Shown here: positions 15,775 through 23,764 of the stretch, piece by piece
Position numbering within the stretch: position 1 is the stretch's first letter
Layout: each line of letters opens with the position of its first letter
Assembly (NCBI GenBank): GCA_964398355.1
Contig: CAYNMM010000069.1
Location: 1-41,135 of the forward strand
DNA: 41,135 nucleotides
Source: WFZT01 sp964398355
GTDB taxonomy: Bacteria; Hydrothermota; Hydrothermia; B15-G9; WFZT01
Reading direction: 5' to 3'
The notes under the pieces: generated by a model
The model's database searches: none
Told to the model about the DNA's origin: nothing
Seen by the model: the letters and a program-made list of their open reading frames with translations, nothing else
Program-made: the position numbers and the translations under genes

Positions 15775-16134
15775 TTAAACTGAAAAATTTTTAACACCTT
15801 CCTTAAAATACAAAATGTCATCAGCGCGAATTTCCACCATGTCCAAAATTTCTCGCGCAAGTGAGGAGATCGATGGGCCTTTTATTCCTACAAATGACTG
15901 TAGATTTTCGTTTCCACTGAGGCTATTTAAAAAATACCCTGGAAAAAGAGGGATGTAATTTTTAGCCTCTTTTTCCGCAGTGCGTTCTGCCCTGTGGAAT
16001 AGAATCCCCTCAAATTCCTTCCAGCAAGCGGGCGGGAAGATTGGATGTAATCTCTTCCACGAAGCGTGAGATCTCCTCGCAATCAGGGGGAGAAAGTAAA
16101 GAGGTCTTTCTGCAAAGTGAAAGGGGGAAAGCGA
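15775..16134 (-). pseudogene. possible decayed gene, 119-codon open frame without a start codon
   Basis: In the 744-base gap 15498-16241 no intact gene is visible. On the minus strand one frame stays open from 16134 to a TAA at 15775, yet lacks any usable start near its beginning. The text is protein-like: a block around 15930-15950 reads YIPLFPGYFL, and the end reads LAREILDMVEIRADDILYFK. The overlapping frame upstream (about 16002-16148) also looks coding-like (CEEISRFVEEITSNLPARLLEGI in part), so a frameshift may have split one gene. PLFPGY recalls the NusG N-terminal domain, but the rest does not clearly follow that family. It may equally be chance. Confidence 0.28.
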
Positions 16135-16180
16135 TCACTGGTAGAATATTCTCTTCTCTCGAACCCCCTTACACCTCCAC

Positions 16181-16209
16181 TTGACATTAGGTGGTAAAAA
16201 CGATATTGT
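16181..16209 (+). promoter_or_regulatory. predicted promoter of the small ORF-rsfS-argS-rph operon
   Basis: Consensus -35 TTGACA (16181-16186), 17-base spacer, -10 TATTGT (16204-16209, 4/6). A second candidate -10 (TTATAA) lies about 8 bases further on. The leader carries GGAGGG six bases before ATG 16242. Confidence 0.45.
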
Positions 16210-16241
16210 TTTGACCTTATAAAAACCCTGGAGGGTTATAT

Positions 16242-16433
16242 ATGGGTTCTATTGAAAGATTGATCGAACTTATCCAGGATATGGATGAGCAAGAATTGGA
16301 AATACTGATCAAATTTGCAGAGATTTTGAAGGAAGGTAGTGACGAAGAGAAGCGTTTGCTTCTCGACCTTGAGGGTTCCAGAGAATACGTTGACTGGAAT
16401 CTCGTCAAGTGGAAAGATCGAAATGAACGATAA
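16242..16433 (+). CDS. small acidic protein of unknown function
   Basis: A 63-residue protein I do not recognise. ATG 16242 has an excellent ribosome site (GGAGGG, 6 bases upstream). The sequence is strongly charged and helical (IERLIELIQDMDEQELEILI), with an acidic first half and a basic tail, and has no signal or membrane segment. Its end overlaps the rsfS start by 11 bases, so it is probably translated first and coupled to rsfS. Its place at the head of a translation operon suggests a role near ribosome or tRNA metabolism, but nothing in the sequence proves that. Confidence 0.7.
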   Translation: MGSIERLIELIQDMDEQELEILIKFAEILKEGSDEEKRLLLDLEGSREYVDWNLVKWKDRNER

Positions 16434-16806
16434 GGACAGGCTTTTCGAACTCGCGTCCCTTGCTGCTAAACTGGCTGTTGATAAGAAAGGTGAAGATGTA
16501 GTCATCCTCAAAATTGGTGAGGTTTCTCCATCCATAGCTGAATACTTTGTAATCGCTACAGGGCATACGAAGGAACATCTTCAGGCAATTTCAGATCATA
16601 TAGAGGAGCACCTTTCTGACGAGTTGAAGCTTCATCACGTGGAGGGCTATGAAACTGGACGTTGGGTTCTTCTCGACTATCTTGATATCGTTGTCCATGT
16701 GATGACCAAAGAGGCAAGAGAGTATTACAGTCTGGAATTTATATGGGCCGATGCACCAGTGATAAAAATAGGAGAGGACGATGAGCGAGATAAAAACAAA
16801 GCTTAG
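16423..16806 (+). CDS. rsfS: ribosomal silencing factor RsfS
   Basis: Binds ribosomal protein uL14 on the large subunit and blocks subunit joining in starved cells. The 127 residues from ATG 16423 match the family, with the LAAKLAVDKKGEDVVILKI start, the AEYFVIATGHTKEHLQAISDHI centre and the GRWVLLDYLDIVVHVMTKEAREYYSLEFIW region. The open frame extends to 16339, but that extension reads through the upstream small gene in another frame and adds nothing family-like. The end overlaps argS by 26 bases. The C-terminal tail (GEDDERDKNKA) is slightly long. Confidence 0.9.
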   Translation: MNDKDRLFELASLAAKLAVDKKGEDVVILKIGEVSPSIAEYFVIATGHTKEHLQAISDHIEEHLSDELKLHHVEGYETGRWVLLDYLDIVVHVMTKEAREYYSLEFIWADAPVIKIGEDDERDKNKA

Positions 16807-18388
16807 GAATTTCATTCAAGATTTTATCAAAGAGACGTACGGAATAAAGCACGATCCAATAATCAGTCCGTCAAAAGATGAGAAATTTGGAGAATATAGT
16901 ATCACATCTGCGTTCTCTCTCGCCAAGGAATTGAGAAGAAATCCCATTGAAGTTGCTTCTGAAATCGCACAGGCTATAAATTCCAAATTTTATGACACAA
17001 TTGAAAAGGTCGACGTCGTTAGAGGTTTTGTTAATATATACCTGAATAAATCCTTTTTCCAGAACCTGGTAAAGGACACCCTTAATGAAAACTACGGAAG
17101 ATGTTCTGTAGGTAATGGTTTAAAAGTAAATCTTGAATTTGTATCTGCTAATCCAACAGGTCCATTAAATGTTGTTAATGCACGAGCAGCTGCAGTTGGT
17201 GATTCCCTGAGACAAATTATGAGATACTGTGGATATGATGCGTGGTCGGAATACTATGTCAATGATGCTGGCGGGCAGATAAGAGCACTACGTGAATCTG
17301 TAAAATGGAGAATGGGGTTGCGTCCGGATCTACCAGAAGACGGTTATGCAGGAGAATATCTCGTTCATTATGCTGAAATGTTGAAAGGGATGGGGATAAC
17401 AAAAGATCAGGAAATCGAGAGGCGAATTGTTGATCTAATTCTCAATGACCAGATGAAAACACTTGAGCGATTCAGGGTTAAATTTGACGTTATCACACGA
17501 GAATCGTTTATTAGAAAATCCAAATACCCGGAAATTCTGGAGAAAAAATTAAAAGAGAAGAATTTGATTTATGAAAGAGAGGGAGCAGTCTATTTTCGGG
17601 CAACCTCTCTCGGTGGTATTGATGAGAAAGATCGTGTCCTTGTAAGGAGTAATGGTGAACCTACTTATTTTTATTTTGATCTTGCCTATCACATTTATAA
17701 GTTTGATCGTGGCTTCGAGAAGGTTATAGATTTCTGGGGGCCCGACCATCATGGGTATGTCCCCAGAATGAAAGCGGGTCTCAAGGCACTCGATCTCAAT
17801 GACAAAAGATTTGACGTAAAGATTATTCAGCAGGTAAATATTATCAAGAATGGGAAACGAGTTAGAATGTCAAAGAGGAAGGGAGAGCTTTTTACATTAG
17901 ATGAATTACTTAATGAGGTAAACGTTGACGCTGCAAGATTTTTCTTCCTTCTGCGTTCCTATTCATCACATCTGGACTTTGATATTGACCTCGCAAGAGA
18001 GATTTCAGTGAAAAATCCCGTTTACTACGTTCAATATGCTCACGCAAGAATCTCCAGTATTCTAAAAAAGGCAAAGGAAAAGGGGTTGTCCTCGGAAGGG
18101 GCTGACCTAACCTTACTAAAGACTCCTGAAGAGCGGAGTATTATGCGTGAGATGCTTTTCTTTCCCGATGTACTTGAAGAAATTGCTATCAAACTTGAGC
18201 CACATCCGATAACGTATTATCTCACCGGTCTTGCTGAGAAATTCCACAATTATTACCAGAAACACACTGTTGCTGATACTAAAAATCCTGAGCTCAGTGC
18301 TGCAAGACTCACATTTGTCCGGGCAATCGCCAATGTAATCAGGATTGGACTTGGGCTGATTGGTGTCACAGCTCCGGAGGAAATGTAA
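16781..18388 (+). CDS. argS: arginyl-tRNA synthetase
   Basis: Charges tRNA-Arg with arginine. Class I synthetase of 535 residues, with an N-terminal Add-1 domain (1-105), the Rossmann catalytic core, and a C-terminal DALR anticodon-binding domain (about 415-535, beginning around YVQYAHARISSIL). The KMSKS loop reads RMSKRKG (362-368). The HIGH motif that normally follows NPTGPL is replaced: residues 130-133 are NVVN, in NPTGPLNVVNARAAAVGDSL. The rest of the core is well conserved, so this looks like a lineage variant rather than decay. ATG 16781 has GGAGAGG upstream and lies inside rsfS. The stop overlaps the rph start (TAATG). Confidence 0.94.
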   Translation: MSEIKTKLRNFIQDFIKETYGIKHDPIISPSKDEKFGEYSITSAFSLAKELRRNPIEVASEIAQAINSKFYDTIEKVDVVRGFVNIYLNKSFFQNLVKDTLNENYGRCSVGNGLKVNLEFVSANPTGPLNVVNARAAAVGDSLRQIMRYCGYDAWSEYYVNDAGGQIRALRESVKWRMGLRPDLPEDGYAGEYLVHYAEMLKGMGITKDQEIERRIVDLILNDQMKTLERFRVKFDVITRESFIRKSKYPEILEKKLKEKNLIYEREGAVYFRATSLGGIDEKDRVLVRSNGEPTYFYFDLAYHIYKFDRGFEKVIDFWGPDHHGYVPRMKAGLKALDLNDKRFDVKIIQQVNIIKNGKRVRMSKRKGELFTLDELLNEVNVDAARFFFLLRSYSSHLDFDIDLAREISVKNPVYYVQYAHARISSILKKAKEKGLSSEGADLTLLKTPEERSIMREMLFFPDVLEEIAIKLEPHPITYYLTGLAEKFHNYYQKHTVADTKNPELSAARLTFVRAIANVIRIGLGLIGVTAPEEM

Positions 18389-19116
18389 TGGAAGTAAAGT
18401 GGCGGGATAGTAAATCGATCAGGCCAGTCAAAATTCACAGAAGTTATTTAAAAGATCCAGAAGGCTCAGTTTTGTTTGAGATTGGTAATACGAAAGTTTT
18501 ATGCACTGCTACCGTCCAGGATAAAGTTCCAAATTTTCTCAAAGGCACAGGTGAAGGATGGTTAACAGCAGAGTATGCTTTATTGCCAAGGTCGACACCA
18601 AGAAGAAACATAAGAGAGGGCAGGACAGGTCGATACGATGCCAGATCTGTTGAAATATCTCGAATGATTGGTCGTGCCCTGCGCGGTGTCCTTGACCTCT
18701 CAAAGTTGAAAGATTACTCCATAATTATTGATTGTGATGTGCTTCAGGCTGATGGAGGAACTCGCACGGCATCAATAACAGCAGGATTTTGTGCTCTCTA
18801 CGATGCTGTTCAATTTATGATGAAAAACGGCTTAATCAAGGAAAACCCTATCAGGGAATTTATAGCTGCAATCTCTGTCGGAAAAATTGGGAACGATTTT
18901 CTCCTTGATCTATCTTATGAAGAGGATTTCCAGGCGGAGGTAGATCTGAACGTCGCTATGACCGAAAGTAAAAGAATTGTTGAAATTCAGGGGACAGCTG
19001 AGAAAAGACCGTTTTCTATTGAGGATCTTAATAAAATGGTTGAACTCGCCTGGCAAGGAATTAAAGAGCTGATCAGGATTCAGAAGGAGGTTTTAAAGGA
19101 ACCTCTTCCCCATTAG
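18388..19116 (+). CDS. rph: ribonuclease PH
   Basis: Phosphate-dependent 3'-to-5' exoribonuclease that trims tRNA 3' ends. At 242 residues it matches the family. Signatures are RPVKIHRSYLKDPEGSVLFEIGNTKVLC at the N-terminus, EYALLPRSTPRRNIREGRTGRYDARS with the phosphate-contacting arginines, IDCDVLQADGGTRTASITAG, and LDLSYEEDFQAEVDLNVAMTE with the catalytic acids. Its ATG shares a base with the argS stop. The last 44 bases overlap the 3' end of the opposite-strand permease gene. Confidence 0.96.
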   Translation: MEVKWRDSKSIRPVKIHRSYLKDPEGSVLFEIGNTKVLCTATVQDKVPNFLKGTGEGWLTAEYALLPRSTPRRNIREGRTGRYDARSVEISRMIGRALRGVLDLSKLKDYSIIIDCDVLQADGGTRTASITAGFCALYDAVQFMMKNGLIKENPIREFIAAISVGKIGNDFLLDLSYEEDFQAEVDLNVAMTESKRIVEIQGTAEKRPFSIEDLNKMVELAWQGIKELIRIQKEVLKEPLPH

Positions 19117-20251
19117 CCCCTGATTCCTGAAAAAATAACCCCTTCAACACAGCAGCAACGGGTACAGCGAGTAAAAAACCAAGTGGACCAAAGAATTTTG
19201 CACCTATAAGAATCGAAACAAGGATGATAAGTGGATGTAATCCAACACTTCCTCCTATAATTCGAGGAGAGATAACCGTACTTTCGAGTAATTGAACCAC
19301 TATAAACACAATTGTTACCCTGAAGAAACCTGAAATTGGGTGGGGCTCCATAAATCCAAGCATAGCGCCAATAAAATAACTTAGCCAGAAACCAAGAGTA
19401 GGGACAAGATTGAACAGTCCGGCAAAAACACCTATTATGATGAAAAAATCAATACCGAGAATCCCAAGGAATGCTGCCGTTAATAGCCCTACAACGAAGG
19501 CATCTATTAATTGACCCCTGAAATATTTTCTCAAAATCTCCGCAATTTCCATAAAAACCTGATAGGAACGCTCATTTTTAACAAAAATAGAAAAAACTCT
19601 CGCTTTGATCTTTTTGTAATCATTCAACGTGTAAAACGTCACGATAATAGAAAGGATAAAATAAAACACGTATGAGGCCACAAGGGCAGCCGATTTATAA
19701 AACGAGGGCAGCCTTCTTACAAATTCACCAAAAATTGTTCCAATATCCGGCAGATTTTCAAAAACTTTCTTGAGCTCACCATATTTTGAAAACTTCTGGA
19801 GAGCCTGCTCACGTAAATTCGTCAAAAAACCCGGCAACTTCTGTGAGAAAATGGCAAGTTCACGGGAAAATTGATGCCCAATGTAAATCCCTATAAGTGT
19901 CAGAAAACCAAGGAAAATCGCAAGAATCAGAACGGACGTTATATACCTTGGGACTCTATACTTCTCCAGCCTATCAACAAGTGGTGAAAGTAAAAAAGCA
20001 ACAAGCAATCCGAGACCAAATGGAAAGAGAACGTTTTTAAGTTTAACTGTCAAAAGGAAAAGAAAAAATGACAGGGCAATGATAAAGAGAACCCTGGATG
20101 TTGGATTTGTCCTTCCCATATAGAACAAATAAGCTGCAAATCCTGAAAAAATTATTGCAAGATATTCTTCAGGAAAACCGAGGTATATTGAAAGAATGAG
20201 GAGGATCAGTGCTGTTATAAAGAAAGCAGAATTTTCTGTTGTTCTTGTCAT
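19073..20251 (-). CDS. AI-2E family (PerM/YdiK) membrane transporter
   Basis: A 392-residue inner-membrane protein. Two short hydrophobic pairs are at the N-terminus, then the family core: LLVAFLLSPLVDRLEKYRVPR, a soluble stretch (about 130-200), and four closely spaced helices including GIDFFIIIGVFAGLFNLVP and STVISPRIIGGSVGLHPLIIL. Members export small molecules such as AI-2 or act as Na+/H+ antiporters, so the substrate is open. Last gene of the long minus-strand operon, overlapping the envC-like stop by 4 bases. The 3' end overlaps rph. Confidence 0.88.
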   Translation of the reverse strand: MTRTTENSAFFITALILLILSIYLGFPEEYLAIIFSGFAAYLFYMGRTNPTSRVLFIIALSFFLFLLTVKLKNVLFPFGLGLLVAFLLSPLVDRLEKYRVPRYITSVLILAIFLGFLTLIGIYIGHQFSRELAIFSQKLPGFLTNLREQALQKFSKYGELKKVFENLPDIGTIFGEFVRRLPSFYKSAALVASYVFYFILSIIVTFYTLNDYKKIKARVFSIFVKNERSYQVFMEIAEILRKYFRGQLIDAFVVGLLTAAFLGILGIDFFIIIGVFAGLFNLVPTLGFWLSYFIGAMLGFMEPHPISGFFRVTIVFIVVQLLESTVISPRIIGGSVGLHPLIILVSILIGAKFFGPLGFLLAVPVAAVLKGLFFQESGANGEEVPLKPPSES

Positions 20252-21327
20252 CTCAAATATTTTAACGGATCAACTGCTTTTCCTCTAATTCTTATTTCAA
20301 AATGTAGAACAGGATTTTTTCTTGAAAGTTCTCCTATGACCTCCCCCTGATTAACGACCATGCCCTTTTTTACAAGAATCTTATTAAGATTTGCATAAAC
20401 AGTATATGTCCTTCCATGTTCAATTATTACCACTCCTTTATACGAAATAAAAGGGCCGGAAAAGACAACTACACCATCTTTAGAAGCTACCACTTCTGCT
20501 CCTGGCCTGGCTTTTATATCAATTCCAATGTTATTCACGCGTGTACCGTACTTCGGATGTACCACCACCCCGAATTTTGAGATCACTTTACCACGCACAG
20601 GCCAGATAAATCCTTTACTCTTCACCACATATTTCTTTCTCTTCTTTACCCGTCTTTTCTCAATATTTGAAAGTAATTTCTCCAATCTTTTCTTTGCGAG
20701 TTCCAGCTGTTTCAACCTGTACTTCTTTAATTCCTCTCTATTCTTGATCCTTCTAAGAAGTGCCCTCTTCTCATGCTTTTTCCGGATAAGCTGTGCTCTC
20801 CTATAGTCAATATTATCCTCAAGCTTCCTAATCTCTCTGATTCTCTGTTTTAAAAGTTCTTTCTTCTTATTCAATTCCTTTATATCGCTTTCCACCTGTT
20901 CATAAAGTTTTTTCTCTCTCGTAAGAACACGATTATAAATCTTCATCATTCTGTATGACTCGTAAGGATTATCGGCATTGAGTATAATTTCCAGGAAATT
21001 TGGACTTCCGTACTTATAAAGTCTGACAAGATAAGTCTTTAAAACCGCCTGTTTGTATGTCAGGTCCGTCTCAAGGCTATCGATCTCTTTTTTTAGGGCC
21101 CTCACTGAACTTTTAAGGCTATCTTCCTCATTTTTCTGTGCCTGCAGCATATCTTCCAGCACTTCAAGCTGTCTATCAATTATTTCAAGTTTTCTCATGA
21201 CGCTCCTTTTCTGCCTCTCTATTGAAACAAGTTCCCTGTGTAACTTTCTTAATTCTCTCTCGTACTCTTTAATCTTCTGCCTATAAGAAACTGATAAAAG
21301 AGACAAAAATATGAGTAAATATCTCAT
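20248..21327 (-). CDS. envC: EnvC-like murein hydrolase activator (coiled coil plus degenerate LytM domain)
   Basis: Periplasmic partner of FtsEX, which switches on cell-wall amidases at division. It has 359 residues: a short signal peptide (1-14), a long charged coiled coil (about 15-232), and a C-terminal LytM/M23 domain (238-359). The zinc-site residues of active LytM enzymes are mostly gone: N266 stands for the first His of HxGxD (D270 remains), N313 for the His in YAHL, and V340 for the first His of HLH. That loss is typical of EnvC-type activators, so a regulatory rather than peptidase role is expected. The ATGA overlap with ftsX and the ftsE-ftsX-envC order support this. Confidence 0.9.
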   Translation of the reverse strand: MRYLLIFLSLLSVSYRQKIKEYERELRKLHRELVSIERQKRSVMRKLEIIDRQLEVLEDMLQAQKNEEDSLKSSVRALKKEIDSLETDLTYKQAVLKTYLVRLYKYGSPNFLEIILNADNPYESYRMMKIYNRVLTREKKLYEQVESDIKELNKKKELLKQRIREIRKLEDNIDYRRAQLIRKKHEKRALLRRIKNREELKKYRLKQLELAKKRLEKLLSNIEKRRVKKRKKYVVKSKGFIWPVRGKVISKFGVVVHPKYGTRVNNIGIDIKARPGAEVVASKDGVVVFSGPFISYKGVVIIEHGRTYTVYANLNKILVKKGMVVNQGEVIGELSRKNPVLHFEIRIRGKAVDPLKYLR

Positions 21328-22175
21328 GGTAGAATTTCTTCGAATGAAAGGTATGACGCAACAAGACCAACCACAAGGCCAATAAAAACAAGAACAGGGT
21401 AAATTATTCCATAATCAGGCAATTTAAAAAAGAGGGATCTGGAGCCTATTATCATCATTCTCAAAACCACAGCGGCAAATAAACCACCAAGAAATCCGTA
21501 AATTGTGCCGTTAATCAAATATGGGATTTCTATGATAGATTTTGTGGCGCCTACGAGGTCAAGTATCTCTATTAATTCTTTACGCGCATTTATTATTAAT
21601 CTTATGGTCTGATAGATTACATAACTTATTGCGAGAAATAGGCCCACCAGCAGGGTTAACGAGATACCAATGAATAACATTGAAATCCTCGATAATCTGG
21701 TGATCCATTCACTACCGGCGTACACCTCCTCTACTCCTGGCAAGACTGAGATTTCGGCTACAAGATGCTCCACAAGCTCTGGTCTCTTCCAGTAGGGTGT
21801 TAATCTCACAACGAAACTCTCTGGAAAAGGTACCTCTGAAAATACCCCAAGTATATCAGCATATTGTGGATATTTTCTGGAAAAAATTTTTAGAGCCTCA
21901 CCTTTTGTGATAAAATCGACATCTTCAACTCCTGCAAAATGTTTAATTGTTTCGTACAATTTATTTTTTAACGCATCCGGGACATCCTCTCGAAGATACA
22001 CATCAATTTCTATGTTTCTCTTTTCCATCTGAAAAACGTTATAAACCACTGCTGAGAGATACAGGCTTACGCCGAAAATAAGGATCAAGACAAAAGAAAC
22101 CGCTATTGAAATCCACGCCATACCCTTTGCTGATCTATATGCTCCAAGAGTTTCATTTAAAATAAAATTTTTCAT
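21324..22175 (-). CDS. ftsX: cell division protein FtsX
   Basis: Membrane subunit of the FtsEX complex that transmits ATP hydrolysis to periplasmic cell-wall hydrolases. It has 283 residues with the standard layout: one N-terminal helix (about 22-45), a periplasmic domain (about 50-165), and three C-terminal helices with the FtsX signature ARKELIEILDLVGATKSIIEIPYLING. ATG 22175 lies 23 bases inside the end of ftsE. The stop overlaps the envC-like start (ATGA). Confidence 0.95.
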   Translation of the reverse strand: MKNFILNETLGAYRSAKGMAWISIAVSFVLILIFGVSLYLSAVVYNVFQMEKRNIEIDVYLREDVPDALKNKLYETIKHFAGVEDVDFITKGEALKIFSRKYPQYADILGVFSEVPFPESFVVRLTPYWKRPELVEHLVAEISVLPGVEEVYAGSEWITRLSRISMLFIGISLTLLVGLFLAISYVIYQTIRLIINARKELIEILDLVGATKSIIEIPYLINGTIYGFLGGLFAAVVLRMMIIGSRSLFFKLPDYGIIYPVLVFIGLVVGLVASYLSFEEILP

Positions 22176-22836
22176 CTTTCACAATCCTTCCTGATTGAAG
22201 GGAAATAACCCTTTTCTTCACAACTTTATTAAGAAACGTGTAGTTATGAGTTGCAACTATCACAGTCGTTCCCCGGTCATTAACCCGTTTTAAAATATTC
22301 AAGATCTCGTCTGCTGAGTCAGGATCAATATTCCCCGTGGGCTCATCAGCAAGCAGGATAAATGGCTCCCTCACCAGTGCTCTGGCAATGGCTACCTTCT
22401 GCCCTTCTCCACCGGATAGTTCATTGGGCATCTTCGTAGCCTTATCAGCCATACCAAGCTCACCCAGAATTTCAATAGCCCGTTTTTTAGCAACACTGGA
22501 TGATACACCAGTAACCTCAAGGGCAATAGTAACATTCTTCAACACATTTCTATCATACAGAAGTTTGAAATCCTGGAAAATAACACCAATTTTTCTTCTA
22601 AGGAATGGTATTTCATGTTTTTTTATGTCATTGGAGGAATATCCAAGGACTTTCACCTCTCCCGATGTGGGAAATTCTTTAAAATAAATGTGACTCAAGA
22701 GGGTTGTTTTACCTGCGCCTGTCGGACCTATAATAAAAACAAATTCCCCCTTATCGATTTCAAATGTGACGTTTTCAAGTGCAAACCACCGATTCTGATA
22801 AATCCTTGAGACCTTCTGAAAAGTTATGTAACTCAC
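22153..22836 (-). CDS. ftsE: cell division ATP-binding protein FtsE
   Basis: ATPase of the FtsEX complex. Walker A GPTGAGKTT (37-45), Q-loop IFQDFKLL, signature LSGGEGQKVAIARAL (140-154; usually LSGGEQQR), Walker B LLADEPTGNID. Length 227 residues is normal. The start is GTG, overlapping the stop of the transketolase half-gene by 4 bases (GTGA), so the division genes are translated from the same mRNA as a carbon-metabolism enzyme. A polar effect of upstream genes on division is expected; that is inference. Confidence 0.95.
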   Translation of the reverse strand: MSYITFQKVSRIYQNRWFALENVTFEIDKGEFVFIIGPTGAGKTTLLSHIYFKEFPTSGEVKVLGYSSNDIKKHEIPFLRRKIGVIFQDFKLLYDRNVLKNVTIALEVTGVSSSVAKKRAIEILGELGMADKATKMPNELSGGEGQKVAIARALVREPFILLADEPTGNIDPDSADEILNILKRVNDRGTTVIVATHNYTFLNKVVKKRVISLQSGRIVKDEKFYFK

Positions 22837-23762
22837 CCAAGAATTTCCTCTACTTTTGCAACTATACTGTCTGCGTCGAGGCCGTAATATCTGTAAAGCT
22901 CTTCAGGTGAGCCGGATCTTCCAAATACGTCATTAACAGCTATGATCCTCATCGGGAGATTTATCCCTGCTTCAATAAGAGTGGCGGTGAGATTACTTCC
23001 AAGTCCGCCCCACTTGACGTGATCTTCAACTGTTACAAGGGCTTTGTAATTTCTAAATATCTCAAGATGTTTCATTCTAAGAGGCTTAATCGTAAGGAAA
23101 TCATATACACCTACAGAGATTCCTTTTTTCTCAAGTGTCTTAGCGGCTTTTAGAGCCTCATGTATGGTGAATCCATAGGAGGCAATTGCGACATCACTGC
23201 CTTTCTTAACTTCTACAATATCTCCTATTTCAAATTTAAGATTCGAATCATAGATAACAGGTGCAGATGGTCTGATCAGTCTTACATAGACTGGACCATC
23301 ATATTTGTATGCGGCGTATAGAACAGACTTTGTGGAGTAATAATCAGAGGCGGTCAAAACTACCATTCCAGGAATTGCTCCCATGAGAGCTACATCTTCA
23401 GTCATCTGATGTGAGGCTCCATCCTCTCCAGTGGCAAGGCCGGCGTGGGTTGCTATGATCTTTACATTAAACCTTGCATAGGCAATGGATAATCTCACCT
23501 GATCATAGGCTCTACCTGCAGCGAATACAGCGAAGGTTGATGCGAATGGAATCTTCCCAATGGACGCAAGGCCAGCGGCAACCCCCATCATATTTTGCTC
23601 TTGGATACCAAATTCAAAATGGCGATCAGGGAATTTTTCCTTAAACATCTCTGTATAAGTGGACTTGGCAAGATCTGCAGCAAGCGCAACCACCCTCGAA
23701 TCTTTCTGCCCAATTTCAATCAGGAATTCACCAAAAGCCTTCCTGAGGGACTTCTTTTCCAC
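22833..23762 (-). CDS. transketolase, C-terminal subunit of a split enzyme
   Basis: A 309-residue protein equal to the pyrimidine-binding plus C-terminal domains of transketolase (pentose phosphate cycle; also related to DXP synthase). The catalytic glutamate is E55 in EFGIQEQNMMG. Other blocks are PFASTFAVFAAGRAYDQVR, THAGLATGEDGASHQMTEDVALM and the C-terminal VTVEDHVKWGGLGS. The thiamine-diphosphate-binding N-terminal half is needed for activity, but no such gene is adjacent or elsewhere in the window. The start is GTG, 2 bases after the upstream stop, with GAGGAA as ribosome site. Confidence 0.9.
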   Translation of the reverse strand: MEKKSLRKAFGEFLIEIGQKDSRVVALAADLAKSTYTEMFKEKFPDRHFEFGIQEQNMMGVAAGLASIGKIPFASTFAVFAAGRAYDQVRLSIAYARFNVKIIATHAGLATGEDGASHQMTEDVALMGAIPGMVVLTASDYYSTKSVLYAAYKYDGPVYVRLIRPSAPVIYDSNLKFEIGDIVEVKKGSDVAIASYGFTIHEALKAAKTLEKKGISVGVYDFLTIKPLRMKHLEIFRNYKALVTVEDHVKWGGLGSNLTATLIEAGINLPMRIIAVNDVFGRSGSPEELYRYYGLDADSIVAKVEEILG

Positions 23763-23764
23763 CC

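Noticed and set aside
16339..16422. 28-residue N-terminal extension of RsfS
   Set aside because: It lies in another frame of the small upstream gene and is not family-like; ATG 16423 matches RsfS starts.
20528..21286. Plus-strand open frames rich in Ser/Phe/Leu opposite envC
   Set aside because: They are antisense shadows of the Lys/Glu-rich coiled coil.
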